NCBI GenBank assembly: GCA_021295785.1
Contig: JAGWBR010000011.1
Coordinates: 41,868 to 105,867, forward strand
DNA from: Gemmatimonadota bacterium
Lineage (GTDB): Bacteria; Gemmatimonadota; Gemmatimonadetes; Palauibacterales; Palauibacteraceae
Length of the DNA: 64,000 nucleotides
Direction: 5' to 3'
The position numbers and the translations under genes are program-made. This document shows, in pieces, positions 1-7,954 of the stretch (position 1 is the first letter of the stretch; every line of letters starts with the position of its first letter). The notes beneath the pieces were generated by a model. It saw only the letters and a list, made by a program, of their open reading frames with translations, did no database searches and had not been told where the DNA came from.

Positions 1-719
1 ACCCACTCCCAGGCGCCGGGCCCGATCGACTCGGCTGCCCTGAAGGCGGCTTCCGGCCCCACGTACCGGTCCAAACGCCCGATGGGTTTGCTGAGGAAAC
101 TGTCAACCAGATTCACCGCCGCGGTCTGGGAAAGCGCCCTGGCGGTTCCAGAGTTGAGCAGCGCTGCCAGCCAGCCGGCTATCCTGTCGGGTGGCACCAG
201 ATGAAGCATCTCCGTCCACCCCGATTTCGGAGACTTGCCGGCGGCCGACCGAAGCCACTCCACGAGAGCCTGCCTCGAGGCCGCGTCCCTGGCCTGGGCG
301 GTCTCCTTCAATTGGACCACCGCGGCATCGCGACCCTTTGCAAGCAGATTGACCAGCACAAACCTGACCTCTTGGAGAGCCGGTTCGGGGATGATCTCTG
401 CCAGAGGGGGATGCGACTCCGAAACGAGGTCGGACATCATTTCGCGCAGCCGCGCCAGGAACTCCTCCTCCAACCCGCGGAGCTCGTCCTTGATGTCAGA
501 AGACGTCAGCAGTGAACCGCTCACCGTATTCCCGATGGAGGCCGCCAACCGGTCCTGGTTCTTGGGAATTGCGCCCTGGAGCCATTTCACTTCCCGCCCG
601 AAGATCCGGGGGGGAACGCTGGGCTTGAACAGCATGGTTACCGCAATCCGGTTGGTTACGCCCCCGGTCAGCGAGGCCGCCAGGATGGTGATGCCGGCGG
701 TGAGCCAGTCAAATTCCAC
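1..719 (-). CDS. DUF445 family membrane-associated protein (partial)
   Basis: The frame opens at a GTG (719) and runs off the left edge, so only about 239 N-terminal residues are visible. A hydrophobic N-terminus is followed by TNRIAVTMLFKP and GAIPKNQDRLAASIG, which match the conserved start of the DUF445/YjiN family: a small membrane anchor, then a glycine/asparagine turn, MLF-P, and a G-x-IPK-x-R/Q-x-x-LA block. The rest is charged and helical. The family has no agreed biochemical role. It lies 32 nt downstream of the lipoprotein gene on the same strand, so it is probably the last gene of a three-gene minus-strand unit. The C-terminal half cannot be judged. Confidence 0.75.
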   Translation of the reverse strand, partial: MEFDWLTAGITILAASLTGGVTNRIAVTMLFKPSVPPRIFGREVKWLQGAIPKNQDRLAASIGNTVSGSLLTSSDIKDELRGLEEEFLARLREMMSDLVSESHPPLAEIIPEPALQEVRFVLVNLLAKGRDAAVVQLKETAQARDAASRQALVEWLRSAAGKSPKSGWTEMLHLVPPDRIAGWLAALLNSGTARALSQTAAVNLVDSFLSKPIGRLDRYVGPEAAFRAAESIGPGAWEW

Positions 720-751
720 GCACGCCCCTCAAGTGCGGTGCCACGCGGTTC

Positions 752-1681
752 TCACGGCAGCGCCAGTCCGGCGGTAAGTCCGCGCACCGCAAAGTCCGCG
801 CCGTCCGCGTCCACTCGTACCGTGCCCCGCAGGGCAGCCAGGCCCGGTCCGCCCCCGGTGCCCCCGGTCCGCCCCTGGCCGTCTAGCTGCAGCTCGCCCG
901 ACAATCCGATTTCGGGAAAGGAGAAGGTCCATTGATCGGGCCCGCCGGCCAGTTCGATTTCCGCTGCCTCTGTCTCGGTGCCGGCAAAGAAGGCGTGCCC
1001 GGTGGAAGGGGCCCGGCCGAGCCCTTCGTAAAGGATAATCGAACGGTCCTCCCCTGCCGTGAGCAGGAACACGCGTGCGACCGACCGGCTTCGCGGCAGG
1101 TCAAGCTGCTGGGCTCCCCTTCGGAAGAACGCCAACCCGGAAAACACCTCGCCGGCGTGCTCCAGGCTGGCGCTGGCCAACCACTCTCCCTGCCCCGTGG
1201 GGCTGGGCCAGGTGCCCAGGCGGCTCAGAAAGGTCAACCGGACTCCCCCGCCCGGAGCATCCGTGCGAAGCGCGGCCAGCGACCCGTCTCCTTCCACTCC
1301 GACCGCCAGGCCCTGGGAAGGGAGGATCCGCCAGGCGGCCCGGGAAGCGGGAAGCGTGTCGGATACGCCCAAGGTCTGCTGCCAGATACCACCAAGGCGC
1401 GTCCAGGCAGCGTAGTCGGTAGCGAGCACGCCACCGGAGACGGACTGATCGAAAACGCCCAAAAAAGCGGGTCCTTCGGGAGCCACGAACATCAGGTGGG
1501 CCAAGTACCGTGATGCGGGTTCTGCAACGGCGACACGCTCTTCCTGGTTGTTGTCTGGATTCCCGGGCGCGCCGTCGGCATCGCCGCCGCAACCGGCTGC
1601 CACTACAAAGGCGACCCGCGCGGCACCCCGCGCCGTCCGGCGTACGGGGCCGCGCCCGGGCTGCCCGTGCGCGGCAATCAC
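752..1681 (-). CDS. Putative secreted lipoprotein of unknown function
   Basis: About 309 residues from GTG 1681; a TTG at 1714 would add 11 residues and overlap the upstream gene. The N-terminus has arginines followed by a short hydrophobic stretch ending in VVAAGCGG, consistent with a lipobox and attachment through that cysteine, although the hydrophobic core is short. The mature part alternates short beta-type segments (for example WRILPSQGLAVGVEGDG and GLSGELQLDGQGR) and is rich in glycine. I recognise no domain. It sits between a small unknown gene and a DUF445 gene in the same orientation. The frame is supported by its length, the lipobox and the neighbours; function is not assignable. 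Confidence 0.6.
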   Translation of the reverse strand: MIAAHGQPGRGPVRRTARGAARVAFVVAAGCGGDADGAPGNPDNNQEERVAVAEPASRYLAHLMFVAPEGPAFLGVFDQSVSGGVLATDYAAWTRLGGIWQQTLGVSDTLPASRAAWRILPSQGLAVGVEGDGSLAALRTDAPGGGVRLTFLSRLGTWPSPTGQGEWLASASLEHAGEVFSGLAFFRRGAQQLDLPRSRSVARVFLLTAGEDRSIILYEGLGRAPSTGHAFFAGTETEAAEIELAGGPDQWTFSFPEIGLSGELQLDGQGRTGGTGGGPGLAALRGTVRVDADGADFAVRGLTAGLALP

Positions 1682-1691
1682 CAAAGGCGCA

Positions 1692-2027
1692 TTACGCGCT
1701 GACCCGCCGGTCAAGATTCGCCAAGAAGGCCTTAACCAGCCGGGCGGAGTGTTCGGGGCGCGGCTTCATCGTGGCGGTTGCGGTCGCGGTCACTTGGGTA
1801 AGGCCGTTGTGGTCCAGCGAAACGCGAACCCGCACATCGTTCTTGTTCTTCCCCCGGAGTCCTGTCGCGCGGGTGGCCCAGATTTCCCCCACTTCCTCGT
1901 CTGCCTGCACCAGCTCCCAGCGGCGTTTCGAGGCGATGTGGTCGAGCACCGCATCCCAGACGGATGCGAACGAAATCAGGTAGACTCTTGTCAGGCCTGC
2001 GCCCGCCCCGGAACTTGGTTCGATCAT
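1692..2027 (-). CDS. Small conserved-type protein, function unknown
   Basis: 111 residues from ATG 2027, with no signal peptide or membrane segment. The pattern VYLISFASVWDAVLDHI, then WELVQADEEVGEIWA, then DVRVRVSLDHNGLTQVTATA and a C-terminal helix ending FLANLDRR resembles small alpha/beta proteins of the DUF1499 type, where a conversion-type helix precedes a sheet. I would not assign a family from this alone. The start ATG overlaps, on the opposite strand, the ATG of the divergent nucleotidyltransferase gene (bases 2026-2027 are shared). An in-frame ATG at 2060 is possible but would lie further inside that gene. Confidence 0.5.
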   Translation of the reverse strand: MIEPSSGAGAGLTRVYLISFASVWDAVLDHIASKRRWELVQADEEVGEIWATRATGLRGKNKNDVRVRVSLDHNGLTQVTATATATMKPRPEHSARLVKAFLANLDRRVSA

Positions 2028-2991
2028 GCAGGCCATTATACCGCTAGCGGGCAAGGGCACAAGAGTCCGGCCACATACCCACTCCCGGGCGAAACCCCTG
2101 CTGAGGGTGGCGAATCGCCCGGTCCTGTCCTACATAATCGAACAGCTTCGGGCGGAGGGCGTGGACGAGGTGATCGCCGTCACCGGTCACCTCGGCGGGC
2201 AGGTCGAGCAGTGGCTTCGGGCGCAGTTCCCGAACCTTCTGGTCCGTGTCGTCCCCCAGGCAGAGCAGAGGGGCACGGCCGACGCCATTGCGGTTGCCGA
2301 ACCGTGGGTGACGGGGCCGAGTTTCATCGCGTTCGCCGATACGCTATTCGACGCCGATTTTTCCGCCGTGCGCCGGTTCAGGGGTGCCGATGCGATATTC
2401 TGGACCCGCGAAACCGATGACTGGAGCAGTTTCGGTGTTGCGGTTGCCGACGCGGGGGGACGCATCCGGAGGCTCGTCGAGAAACCGACCGAGCTTGTGT
2501 CGCGGCTGGTCACGATTGGGCTGTTCCTGGTATCGGACCATCGGCTCATGTTTGAGGGTGTGCACGACGTACTGTCGCGTCCTCCGAATCGGGGGGAATA
2601 TTATTTGACCGACGCCTTCCAGTACATGATAGACCAGGGCGCTGACATTCGGACCGCCCCCGCCCGGGGATGGCATGACTGCGGCACGGTCGGGGGACTT
2701 CTTGACACGAACAGGATCATGCTCGACCGGGGGCATGGGATCCTGCGGCAAGACGGGCCCCCGCTGGTCGCTCTGGCGGAAGGCGTGGAGACCAGCGGGT
2801 CCCGGATGGGTCCTTACGTCAGCGTGGCGGAAAACACCCGGGTGCGGGGGTCGCGGCTGCAAAACACCATCGTCGGTTCGGACTGCGTGATTGAGGACTG
2901 CGACCTCAGGGACTCGGTGATTGGTGACCACGTGAAGCTCCGGGGGGTCTCGGGCACGACCAACATCGGTGATCACGGGGAAGTCTCCTGA
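2026..2991 (+). CDS. Sugar-1-phosphate nucleotidyltransferase (RmlA-like, with left-handed beta-helix tail)
   Basis: 321 residues. It opens with MQAIIPLAGKGTRVRPHT, the nucleotide-binding signature of NTP:sugar-1-phosphate transferases; the usual glycine-rich loop G-x-G-T-R is intact and a KPLL block follows. Further landmarks are FADTLFDADF (metal-binding aspartate region), VEKP and GWHDCGTVGGLLDTNR, typical of the glucose-1-phosphate thymidylyl/uridylyltransferase group. The last roughly 60 residues carry hexapeptide-like turns (GPYVSVAENTRV, NTIVGSDCVIEDC), as in archaeal-type long forms. The enzyme activates a hexose phosphate for polysaccharide or LPS synthesis, but the base and sugar cannot be read from sequence. 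The downstream gene starts within its stop codon. Confidence 0.85.
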   Translation: MQAIIPLAGKGTRVRPHTHSRAKPLLRVANRPVLSYIIEQLRAEGVDEVIAVTGHLGGQVEQWLRAQFPNLLVRVVPQAEQRGTADAIAVAEPWVTGPSFIAFADTLFDADFSAVRRFRGADAIFWTRETDDWSSFGVAVADAGGRIRRLVEKPTELVSRLVTIGLFLVSDHRLMFEGVHDVLSRPPNRGEYYLTDAFQYMIDQGADIRTAPARGWHDCGTVGGLLDTNRIMLDRGHGILRQDGPPLVALAEGVETSGSRMGPYVSVAENTRVRGSRLQNTIVGSDCVIEDCDLRDSVIGDHVKLRGVSGTTNIGDHGEVS

Positions 2992-4253
2992 CCGCTCCGA
3001 AGGAGATTTCCGGCCCGTCCGACCTGATCCACGACTGGAACCGGGAGGGGGGCGGTTTTGACTACTCGTCGGCCGCGGTGGAACTCAACGACGAGACGCT
3101 GAGAGACGGTCTCCAGAGCCCGTCGGTCCGGGACCCCGGCATCGAAGAAAAGAAGGCCCTGTTGCACTGCATGGACGGGCTCGGCATTGAGGCCGCCGAC
3201 ATCGGCCTGCCGGGCGCCGGGCCCCGGGCCAACGAGGCGGCCCGCACGCTGGCCGTGGAAATCGCGCGGACGAACTTGTCCATCAAGCCGAACTGCGCCG
3301 CTCGCACGGTGATCAGCGACATCGAGCCGATCGCGCGCATCCAGCAGGCGGCGGGGATACCGCTGGAGGTAGCCACATTCATCGGCAGTTCCCCGGTCCG
3401 TCAGTACGCCGAGGACTGGAACATCGACCAGATCCTCCAACACACGCACCGGGCCGTGTCGTACGCGGCGGGCGAGGGGCTGGACGTGATGTACGTGACG
3501 GAAGACACCACCCGTTCGCGACCCCGCACCCTTGACAAGCTGTTTCGGACGGCGATCGAGGCGGGCGCCAAGCGCATTTGTCTGGCCGACACGGTGGGGC
3601 ACGCAACGCCCCGGGGGGTGCGGCAGCTGGTGCGGTTCGCCCGGGGCGTGGCGGCGGCAACGGAAGAACCCGTGCTGGTGGACTGGCACGGACACCGCGA
3701 TCGGGGCCTGGGCCTGGCAAACGCGCTGGCGGCGATTGAGGAAGGCGTGAGCCGCGTGCACGCCACGGCGCTGGGCATTGGCGAGCGGGTGGGTAACACC
3801 GAGATGGACCTGATGCTGGTGAACCTGTATCTGCTCGGGGTGCGCTCGCGGCCGCTGACCCGGCTCGACGAGTACTGCCGGCTGGCTTCGGAGATGTGCG
3901 GAGTCGAAATCGGTCCGGCCTATCCCGTGGTGGGAAGAGATGCGTTCCGGACGGGCACCGGCGTCCACGCCGCGGCGATCATCAAGGCGATGAAGAAGGG
4001 AGATTCGTGGCTCCAGGATTTGGTGTACAGCGGCGTGCCGGCGTCGCTTGTCGGCAGGGAACAGCAGGTTGAGGTGTCGCCGGTGTCTGGTCTTAGCAAC
4101 GTGCGGTTCTGGCTGGAAGTGAACGGATACGATTCTGACGATGACCATCTCTGCCAGGCGGTTTTCGGATTGGCCAAGCGGACGGACCACGCGCTGACCG
4201 ACGAGGAAATCGAGGCCGAACTGGCGGCCGTGGGCGCGGAACCGTCCGAGTGA
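2988..4253 (+). CDS. Isopropylmalate/homocitrate-synthase-like (HMGL family) enzyme
   Basis: A TIM-barrel acyl-CoA:2-oxoacid condensing enzyme. NDETLRDGLQSPS is the metal/substrate signature near the N-terminus, DWHGHRDRGLGLANA supplies the two metal-binding histidines, and GIGERVGNTEMD is the third family block. At about 420 residues it lacks the C-terminal leucine-binding regulatory domain of LeuA, so it resembles short homocitrate/citramalate-type enzymes; substrate is undetermined. The only canonical start is GTG 3078, but conserved-looking sequence (LIHDWNREGGGF) lies upstream in frame. I therefore place the start at CTG 2988, within a CTGA overlap with the preceding stop. It is followed by overlapping genes leading to a glutaryl-CoA dehydrogenase. 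Confidence 0.75.
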   Translation: MTAPKEISGPSDLIHDWNREGGGFDYSSAAVELNDETLRDGLQSPSVRDPGIEEKKALLHCMDGLGIEAADIGLPGAGPRANEAARTLAVEIARTNLSIKPNCAARTVISDIEPIARIQQAAGIPLEVATFIGSSPVRQYAEDWNIDQILQHTHRAVSYAAGEGLDVMYVTEDTTRSRPRTLDKLFRTAIEAGAKRICLADTVGHATPRGVRQLVRFARGVAAATEEPVLVDWHGHRDRGLGLANALAAIEEGVSRVHATALGIGERVGNTEMDLMLVNLYLLGVRSRPLTRLDEYCRLASEMCGVEIGPAYPVVGRDAFRTGTGVHAAAIIKAMKKGDSWLQDLVYSGVPASLVGREQQVEVSPVSGLSNVRFWLEVNGYDSDDDHLCQAVFGLAKRTDHALTDEEIEAELAAVGAEPSE

Positions 4254-4558
4254 AGACGGTGACCCGTCACATCGGCAGTCACTTCGTGGCGCTCGTGGTC
4301 ACTCTGCCCTTCGCCATTTGGATTTCTCGCGTGGCGACCACCGACGTGTTGCAGCCGGGTGCGTGGGCGCTTCCGCTTGTGGCGGCCTATTACCTGGGAA
4401 TGCGCATTGGCGGAGAACTGATGAAGGGCTACGCCCGCTGGCGGACCGCCGACCGGCGCGACCGGTTCAGTCCCGGACGCGGGCGAAACGAAGGCAACGG
4501 CGATGACGACGGCGACCAGGAACCCAAATTGAGGATGAGATGGCGTTCGAAGGAGTAG
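4250..4558 (+). CDS. Small two-helix membrane protein, unknown
   Basis: 102 residues starting at GTG 4250, overlapping the previous stop by GTGA. Residues about 12-30 (FVALVVTLPFAIWISRVATT) and about 38-56 (WALPLVAAYYLGMRIGGEL) are likely membrane spans. They are followed by an arginine-rich, then acidic, then basic cytoplasmic tail. I recognise no family. Its 3' end overlaps the start of the acyl-CoA dehydrogenase gene by 19 nt, so it is translationally embedded in this operon. It could be a poorly conserved helper protein; the tight overlaps on both sides support it being real. Confidence 0.55.
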   Translation: MKTVTRHIGSHFVALVVTLPFAIWISRVATTDVLQPGAWALPLVAAYYLGMRIGGELMKGYARWRTADRRDRFSPGRGRNEGNGDDDGDQEPKLRMRWRSKE

Positions 4559-5721
4559 ACTACTTTCGGCTGGATGATCTGCTGGACGATGAAGAAGTCG
4601 CTGTTCGGGACCTGGTGCGCGAGTGGGTGGAAGACCAGGTCATGCCGGTCATCGCCAAGCACTACGTCAACAAGACCTTCCCCAGGGATCTGATTCCCCA
4701 GATGGGAGAGATGGGGTTTCTGGGGGCCACACTTCCCGAGGAGTACGGCTGCGCCGGACTGAACTCGGTGGCTTACGGCCTGATCATGCAAGAGCTGGAG
4801 CGGGCCGATTCGGGGCTGCGCTCGTTCGCATCGGTTCAGGGGGCACTGGTCATGTACCCCGTTTGGGCGTTCGGGTCGGAAGAACAACGGCGGAACTGGC
4901 TGCCCCGGCTGGCCTCCGGCGAGGCGATTGGCTGCTTCGGGCTCACCGAGCCCGACTTTGGTTCCAACCCCGGCGGAATGATCACCCGCGCGGCCCGCAC
5001 GGACGGCGGCTGGCTCCTCAACGGCGCGAAGATGTGGATCACCAACGGGTCGATGGCCGATGTGGCCGTGGTGTGGGCGAAGACCGGCGAGCTGGACGAC
5101 GCCAGTTCGATCCGCGGGTTCCTGGTGGAAACCGGTACGCCGGGATTCTCGGCGAAAGACCAGGAAGGGAAGTTGTCGCTGCTGGCGTCCGACACCTCCG
5201 AGCTCGTTCTGAGCGATGTTGAGGTGCCCGAGGACGCGATCCTGCCCGAGAGCAAAGGACTGAAGAGCCCCCTTATGTGCCTGACGCAGGCCCGCTACGG
5301 GATTGCGTGGGGGGCGATCGGCGCGGCCATGGCCTGTTACTGCGAAGCTCTGGACTATGCCGGGAACAGGGTGCAGTTCGGCGACCGGCCCATCGCCGGA
5401 AAACAGATCCAGCAGGTTCGGTTGGCCGAAATGCTCACCGAGATCACCAAGGCCCAGCTGTTGGCGCTGCGCCTGGGACGCATGAAGGACGCGGGGACGA
5501 TGCGGCCGCAGCATGTGTCGATGGCCAAACGCAACAACGTCCATATCGCGTGCGAGTGCGCCCGGGAGGCCCGCCGGCTGCTGGGGGCCAACGGGATTCT
5601 GGCCGAGTACGGTGCGATGCGGCACATGGCCAACCTCGAATCCGTTTACACCTACGAAGGTACGCACGACATCCATGCCCTTGTGCTGGGCCAGGATGTC
5701 ACGGGGTTGCCGGCCTACTGA
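4540..5721 (+). CDS. gcdH: Glutaryl-CoA dehydrogenase (acyl-CoA dehydrogenase family)
   Basis: 393 residues, full length for an FAD acyl-CoA dehydrogenase. Diagnostic blocks are YGCAGLNSVAYGLIMQELERADSG, GCFGLTEPDFGSNPGGM, MWITNG, VVWAKTGE, ARYGIAWGAIGAA and TYEGTHDIHALVLG, whose Glu (about residue 373) is the catalytic base position. The SGLRS block keeps the arginine that binds the distal carboxylate in glutaryl-CoA dehydrogenases, favouring GcdH over a generic ACAD. GcdH oxidises and decarboxylates glutaryl-CoA to crotonyl-CoA in lysine/tryptophan breakdown. No other genes of that pathway are adjacent. Start ATG 4540 gives the normal N-terminus. Confidence 0.87.
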   Translation: MAFEGVDYFRLDDLLDDEEVAVRDLVREWVEDQVMPVIAKHYVNKTFPRDLIPQMGEMGFLGATLPEEYGCAGLNSVAYGLIMQELERADSGLRSFASVQGALVMYPVWAFGSEEQRRNWLPRLASGEAIGCFGLTEPDFGSNPGGMITRAARTDGGWLLNGAKMWITNGSMADVAVVWAKTGELDDASSIRGFLVETGTPGFSAKDQEGKLSLLASDTSELVLSDVEVPEDAILPESKGLKSPLMCLTQARYGIAWGAIGAAMACYCEALDYAGNRVQFGDRPIAGKQIQQVRLAEMLTEITKAQLLALRLGRMKDAGTMRPQHVSMAKRNNVHIACECAREARRLLGANGILAEYGAMRHMANLESVYTYEGTHDIHALVLGQDVTGLPAY

Positions 5722-6464
5722 CTCCGCGGGGGCGCCCCACCGGGGCACTGGCTGTTCTGCGCCTCTCTCACATCGGCGATGTGTGCATGACCGTGCCGGC
5801 CGTGCGAAGGGCCGCGGCGGTGGGGCGCGCCCCCGAGACCACCTGGATCATCGGGTCGGTTGAGGCGGCACTGCTGCGCCACTTGAGCGAGTTCGACCTG
5901 GTTGAAGTGGACCGGTCGGCGGGTCGGCGGGGTATCCAGGCGGCCCACGGGCGTTTGCGGGGGAGGCGGTACGGCACACTTCTGCACATGCACCCCTCGT
6001 TTCGGGCCAATCTGGTCAGCCTCGGCGTGAGGGCGCGCCGGCGTGTCGGCGTCCCAAAGGCACGGTCGAAAGACCTGCACCGGGCCTTTGTCCACGAGCG
6101 CGTTCCGCGGGGCCAGTCCCCCGCGAGGGTTCACTTCGCTGCCGAGATGCTGCGTTTTGTACGGGCTCTGGGAGCGAATGAACCGCCCGGAGGCCCCGCG
6201 CGGGCGCACGCAGACGGCCCGGCGCTCCCGCACCGAATTCCGATTCCCGAGGAGCAGCGCGACCGGGCGCGCCAGACGCGGGTCGATCTGGACGCCCGGT
6301 CAGCCCGTTCGCCAGCGGCGGCCCCGCTGACGAACGGGCTTGGCCCCTGGAGCGCTACGCCGCTGTGGCCCGGACCGCGGCACGGAAACACGGGGCCGTG
6401 GTTGCCATCACCGGCTCACCGGCCCCCTGGCAGACAAACGCCGCCCGCCGCCTGTCAGAAATGA
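5718..6464 (+). CDS. Glycosyltransferase family 9 (heptosyltransferase), N-terminal half, frameshifted
   Basis: The frame beginning at CTG 5718 (CTGA overlap with the gcdH stop) encodes ALAVLRLSHIGDVCMTVPAVRR, the first strand, glycine turn and helix of GT9 heptosyltransferases. It continues with LLHMHPSFRANLVSLGVRARRRVGVPKAR and HFAAEMLRFVRALG, as in that family. Homology stops near base 6290 and the frame then runs into meaningless Arg/Pro sequence to 6464. The C-terminal half continues in another frame (next entry), so one base has been gained or lost between about 6284 and 6305. No ATG, GTG or TTG occurs before the first conserved strand, which supports CTG as the start. Predicted role: transfer of a heptose or similar sugar during LPS core assembly. 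Confidence 0.7.
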   Translation: MTPRGRPTGALAVLRLSHIGDVCMTVPAVRRAAAVGRAPETTWIIGSVEAALLRHLSEFDLVEVDRSAGRRGIQAAHGRLRGRRYGTLLHMHPSFRANLVSLGVRARRRVGVPKARSKDLHRAFVHERVPRGQSPARVHFAAEMLRFVRALGANEPPGGPARAHADGPALPHRIPIPEEQRDRARQTRVDLDARSARSPAAAPLTNGLGPWSATPLWPGPRHGNTGPWLPSPAHRPPGRQTPPAACQK

Positions 6465-7252
6465 GCGGCGCCTCCAACCTGTGCGGACAAACTTCGCTGG
6501 TTCAGCTCCTGGGCCTCTGCGCGGAGGCCGATGCCGTGGTCGCCCCCGACTCCGGAACCGCCCACGTGTGTGCGGCGGCGGGCGGCCGCGTGGTTGGCCT
6601 GTACGCGGCGACGAGCCCGGGGCATACGGGGCCTCTGGGGGAGGGACACGTGATCGTGGATCGTCACGCCGACGCCCTGAACATGACCGGCGGCAAAGGA
6701 ACTTGGGGGCGGCGAATCCGGCAGCCCGGCGCAATGGATCTGATATCCGTTGAGGAGGTAACCAGGGCCCTGGACGCGGTTATCGCGGACACTGCGTGGA
6801 ACCGGGCGGCACGGAAGGTTGCGCAGTGGCGGGCGGGCGGTGACGGAATCGTGTTAACCAACGGGTGCTTTGACCTGCTCCACCCCGGCCATCGAGCGGC
6901 GCTGAAACAGGCCGCCGCCCACGGCGACCGTCTGGTGGTGGGTCTGAACACCGACGCTTCGGTGCGGGGGCTGAAAGGGCCGGGGCGACCCGTACAGCCA
7001 CTCGCCCCGCGCGCGGAGGCGCTCGAACAGCTTCCGGAGGTGGACCGGGTGGTTCCGTTCGACCAGGCGGACCCGGCGGAGCTCATCCGCTTCCTGCGCC
7101 CCGACGTGCTCGCCAAGGGGGCCGACTACAGCCGGGGCGACCTTCCCGGGGCCTGGGACGTGGAAAGTCGCGGCGGCGAGGTAGTGTTCACGGAGATCGT
7201 GCCCGGTTACAGCACAACTGCTTTGCTGGAGGCCGGGGCCGTTAAGCGCTGA
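6365..7252 (+). CDS. GT9 C-terminal half fused to RfaE2-type heptose-1-phosphate adenylyltransferase
   Basis: Read in this frame, homology starts before the listed GTG, at about 6300 (SPFASGG..ERAWPLERYAAVARTAARKHG). It gives the GT9 nucleotide-sugar-binding half with the APDSGTAHVCAAAGGRVVGLY block. After about 140 residues it continues without a stop into GIVLTNGCFDLLHPGHRAALKQA, VVGLNTDASVRGLKGPGRPV and LRPDVLAKGADYS..VPGYSTTALLE. That is a complete nucleotidyltransferase of the RfaE2/HldE C-terminal type (N-G-C-F-D-x-x-H-x-G-H, then GLN/SD). RfaE2 makes ADP-heptose and GT9 enzymes use it, so donor synthesis and transfer would be in one polypeptide. No kinase domain (HldE N-terminus) is present. 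The 3' end overlaps the convergent DUF454 gene by 11 nt. Confidence 0.75.
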   Translation: MARTAARKHGAVVAITGSPAPWQTNAARRLSEMSGASNLCGQTSLVQLLGLCAEADAVVAPDSGTAHVCAAAGGRVVGLYAATSPGHTGPLGEGHVIVDRHADALNMTGGKGTWGRRIRQPGAMDLISVEEVTRALDAVIADTAWNRAARKVAQWRAGGDGIVLTNGCFDLLHPGHRAALKQAAAHGDRLVVGLNTDASVRGLKGPGRPVQPLAPRAEALEQLPEVDRVVPFDQADPAELIRFLRPDVLAKGADYSRGDLPGAWDVESRGGEVVFTEIVPGYSTTALLEAGAVKR

Positions 7253-7754
7253 TCCGGCTGCGTGCCCTCCCGGCACCGCCGGACTGGCCGGGCCTCGTCT
7301 GGTTGGTGGAGGGGGGCTCTTCCCGCCGGAGTGACATCAGGTGCGCCGAGACCGCCACGGCCACGAGCAGCAGAAGCGCCAGGATCCACAACTGCCGGGC
7401 GAACAGGACGGCAGACAACCCGATCGAGACCCACAACACCATGAGCGCTCCGCGGCGCACCCGGTACGAGATCACGCCCCGTTCACGGTAGGCACTGAGG
7501 TACCGGCCGAACAACCGGTTACGGTACAGCCAGGCCTCGGCCCGTGGCGAACTCCGGGCGAAACACCATCCGGCCAGGAGCAGGAAACAGGTCGTCGGCC
7601 AGAGCGGAACCACAATACCAATGATTCCCGCCGCCACGCTGGCCCCGCCCACGATCCGAAACAACAGCCGGCGCGCCGGCCCCGGAATGGACGAAGCAGC
7701 CCGTTCGGCGCCTTCGTGGTTGATCGGGCAACTGCCCGGGTTTTTCTGGTTCAT
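7242..7754 (-). CDS. DUF454 (YbaN-like) inner-membrane protein
   Basis: 170 residues. The segment GGASVAAGIIGIVVPLWPTTCFLLLAGWCFARSSPRAEAWLYRNRLFG matches the DUF454 signature: G-x-x-G-x-x-x-P-x-x-PTTPFLLLA followed by C-FA-SSP. Two or three membrane helices follow (residues about 35-70 and 105-135). The C-terminal tail is hydrophilic. The family is widespread and uncharacterised. The gene is convergent with the RfaE2 fusion and divergent from the NTF2-like gene; the 200 bp between 7755 and 7954 must hold both promoters, but I find no convincing -35/-10 pair there. Confidence 0.8.
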   Translation of the reverse strand: MNQKNPGSCPINHEGAERAASSIPGPARRLLFRIVGGASVAAGIIGIVVPLWPTTCFLLLAGWCFARSSPRAEAWLYRNRLFGRYLSAYRERGVISYRVRRGALMVLWVSIGLSAVLFARQLWILALLLLVAVAVSAHLMSLRREEPPSTNQTRPGQSGGAGRARSRISA

Positions 7755-7954
7755 CGATTCCGTCGCGGGGGCTCCCTCGGTATTCGCGCCGAGGCGGTAA
7801 CTACTTGCTCCACCCGCGTAACGCTACCCGGAAACGGCAACTTGGCGCAATGCAACATGCGCCCGGGATCCGGCTACCGCAGTTTGAAAGCCGATTCCCG
7901 GACGAGGTCCACGGTTCCGCGGAGGCCTCGAACACCGAATACGAGAGAGGGAAC

